Shown: positions 6,259 through 6,915 of the stretch, one piece after another
How the letters are laid out: every line of letters starts with the position of its first letter
How positions within the stretch are numbered: the stretch's first letter is position 1
Origin: Clostridiaceae bacterium
GTDB lineage: Bacteria > Bacillota > Clostridia > DSM-8532
Assembly: GCA_025361665.1 (NCBI GenBank)
Contig: JANYKF010000240.1
Coordinates: 1 to 6,915 of the forward strand
Length of the DNA: 6,915 bases
Direction of reading: 5' to 3'
Notes under the pieces: model-generated
The model's input: only the letters and a program-made list of their open reading frames with translations
The model's database searches: none
What the model was told of the DNA's origin: nothing
Position numbers and translations under genes: made by a program

Positions 6259-6299
6259 CATGATATATCACAATGCGGCACAGGTCTGGAAGCATGAAT

Positions 6300-6337
6300 G
6301 GAAAAACCCGGCGGAAGAAATTCCACCGGGTTTTTCC
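6300..6337 (+). terminator. Intrinsic terminator of the pot operon
   Basis: The arms at 6300-6311 and 6326-6337 are a perfect 12-bp inverted repeat (GGAAAAACCCGG and its complement). Inside, after one mismatch, GGAA at 6313-6316 pairs with TTCC at 6321-6324 around a GAAA tetraloop. The right arm supplies a run of five T at 6331-6335. The A run on the left means it could also terminate transcription arriving from the other strand. Confidence 0.92.
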
Positions 6338-6400
6338 ATCTGGTATTACGAAAACGAGAATCAACCTGATGCAGTAGGATCTTGAATCCGTGAATAAATA

Positions 6401-6414
6401 ATGTTTCAAAACAT
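6401..6414. promoter_or_regulatory. Possible operator: 14-bp inverted repeat
   Basis: ATGTTT and AAACAT form a perfect 6-bp inverted repeat around a 2-base centre (CA). Another AAAACAT follows at 6419-6425. It lies about 115 bases upstream of the promoter at 6531, a distance compatible with an activator site. In AT-rich DNA such short palindromes also arise by chance. Confidence 0.25.
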
Positions 6415-6530
6415 CATCAAAACATAAAACAGAATTGTAATATATGGAATGCGACACTTCATGCGCTGGATGGAGTTGACTACACTTTATCAAATATGAC
6501 AATTATTGATTGATTTCTTGCATAGATATG

Positions 6531-6559
6531 TTGACAAAGGATGAATGCAACGATAAGAT
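6531..6559 (+). promoter_or_regulatory. Sigma-A-like promoter for the permease gene
   Basis: A perfect -35 hexamer TTGACA (6531-6536) is separated by exactly 17 bases from TAAGAT (6554-6559), which matches the -10 consensus TATAAT at 4 of 6 positions. Transcription would start near 6566, downstream of the pot terminator and about 210 bases before the GTG of the next gene, making this gene a separate unit from the pot operon. Confidence 0.65.
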
Positions 6560-6601
6560 GAAAACACAAACCATGAGATGAAGGACGATGCAATAAATGT
6601 G

Positions 6602-6618
6602 AAGAGATGAAATCTCTT
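6602..6618 (+). other. Short hairpin in the permease leader
   Basis: AAGAGAT at 6602-6608 and ATCTCTT at 6612-6618 pair over 7 bp with a 3-base loop (GAA). It lies about 40 bases after the predicted transcript start. It is AT-rich and not followed by a T run, so it is not a terminator; a role in leader folding or mRNA stability is only a guess. Confidence 0.35.
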
Positions 6619-6763
6619 TACAGTCATATGATTCACATCATTCGCTGCAATCAATTGTGTGCAGTTTTGAATGGATCTACACGGGAATCTTGTTGTGGAA
6701 TATTACAAACAAGTCCTGTTGGTCCCCTGGACAAGAGAGAATTGTTCGATCCATATGATAAGC

Positions 6764-6772
6764 AGGAAGGGG
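6764..6772 (+). promoter_or_regulatory. Ribosome-binding site of the permease gene
   Basis: AGGAAGGGG ends 7 bases before GTG 6780 and supports GTG as the start codon. No in-frame ATG lies nearby; the first downstream one is inside the first hydrophobic segment. Confidence 0.7.
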
Positions 6773-6779
6773 AAAAAAC

Positions 6780-6915
6780 GTGTCGCTAAGCACGGAAAGC
6801 ACGGTCCGGCCGCCGCAAAAGGCTGCCAAATCCAAATGGAAGGCAATCAAGAAGGAAATTCTATTCTACAAGTACATTTATCTCATGCTGTTGTTTCCCA
6901 TTGCGTTTTTCATCG
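6780..6915 (+). CDS. Probable ABC sugar permease, LplB-like (3' partial)
   Basis: Only the first 45 codons are present; the frame is still open at the window end. The visible part has a polar, basic N-terminus (residues 1 to about 28, with KSKWKAIKKE) followed by FYKYIYLMLLFPIAFFI, the beginning of a first membrane segment. This combination of a basic tail, a Tyr/Leu/Phe-rich segment and Pro before the final hydrophobic stretch resembles permeases of the LplB/YtcP group, which import oligosaccharide or related substrates in Paenibacillus and Clostridia. It has its own promoter and is separated from pot by a terminator, so it probably opens a new operon, perhaps with a second permease and a binding protein. 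The assignment rests on a short stretch; another multi-pass membrane protein is possible. Confidence 0.55.
   Translation, partial: MSLSTESTVRPPQKAAKSKWKAIKKEILFYKYIYLMLLFPIAFFI

Larger units (their letters stand above)
6338..6779. other. AT-rich intergenic region and permease leader
   Basis: No convincing gene is seen in these 442 bases. The base composition is clearly AT-richer than the genes on either side. It holds a small inverted repeat (6401-6414), a good promoter (6531-6559), and after that a transcribed leader of roughly 210 nt with a short hairpin (6602-6618) and a weak one with arms 6645-6649 and 6660-6664 followed by TTTT. I found no T-box consensus or riboswitch core that I recognise. 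Short open frames on both strands lack ribosome sites and recognisable sequence. Confidence 0.7.

Noticed and set aside
6171..6263. A 30-codon frame from ATG 6171 through the 18-bp array, encoding repeated MGH-type units.
   Set aside because: No Shine-Dalgarno sequence precedes it; it is a by-product of a repeat that is open in most frames.
6254..6502. An 82-codon open frame on the - strand after potD.
   Set aside because: It reads straight through the pot terminator and part of the AT-rich intergenic DNA and has no recognisable motif.
6476..6504. A second -35-like TTGACT at 6476 in the intergenic region.
   Set aside because: No acceptable -10 hexamer lies 16-18 bases downstream.
6558..6572. 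Sequence resembling a CcpA cre site near the permease promoter.
   Set aside because: The central CG and other key positions do not match, so the likeness is too weak to call.
6607..6789. A 60-codon + strand open frame in the permease leader, with several cysteines.
   Set aside because: There is no properly spaced ribosome site, its ATG is buried in a hairpin, it has no recognisable sequence, and it overlaps the better-supported permease start. A leader peptide cannot be excluded.

Overview
The window looks like chromosomal DNA of a Gram-positive bacterium of the Bacillota, most likely Clostridia-like or Paenibacillus-like. The evidence is the adjacent nadD-yqeK pair, a single-anchor signal peptidase I of the SipS type, a PotABCD system whose PotA and PotD resemble clostridial forms as I remember them, strong Shine-Dalgarno sequences with some GTG starts, and the beginning of what looks like an LplB-type sugar permease. 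The genes are moderately GC-rich, while the last intergenic region is clearly AT-richer. I cannot name a genus.

Layout, all genes on the + strand. (1) Positions 2-196: the end of a small heavy-metal-associated (HMA) fold protein that lacks the metal-binding CxxC, followed by a strong hairpin with a T-rich tail (215-250). (2) Positions 264-2175: a tightly coupled housekeeping block of nadD (NAD biosynthesis), yqeK (HD-domain hydrolase) and a signal peptidase I gene, joined by 4-base GTGA and ATGA overlaps. (3) Positions 2238-6163: a complete spermidine/putrescine-type ABC importer, potA-potB-potC-potD, with overlapping or nearly touching genes, closed by a convincing intrinsic terminator at 6300-6337. 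No terminator is visible between blocks 2 and 3, so they may be co-transcribed. (4) Positions 6338-6779: an AT-rich intergenic region with a good sigma-A-like promoter (6531-6559) and a leader of about 210 nt. (5) Position 6780 to the window end: the start of an ABC sugar-permease-like gene, cut by the window.

How the genes work together: PotD, a lipoprotein, captures a polyamine outside the membrane; PotB and PotC form the channel; PotA supplies ATP hydrolysis. NadD and YqeK act in nucleotide metabolism, and the signal peptidase processes exported proteins; neither has an obvious mechanistic link to polyamine uptake.

The unusual content lies inside this otherwise ordinary gene set. Four tandem repeats, all with periods that are multiples of three, sit at or beside gene ends: 6 bp at the end of yqeK, 30 bp at the end of potA, 39 bp at the start of potD and 18 bp just after potD. 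The potA repeat appears to multiply the family's terminal motif, and the potD repeat adds a basic extension of 39 residues before the lipoprotein signal. PotA also has lysine in place of the catalytic Walker B glutamate, and the signal peptidase has a divergent catalytic-serine box. I saw no tRNA or rRNA gene, CRISPR array, insertion sequence or phage gene.
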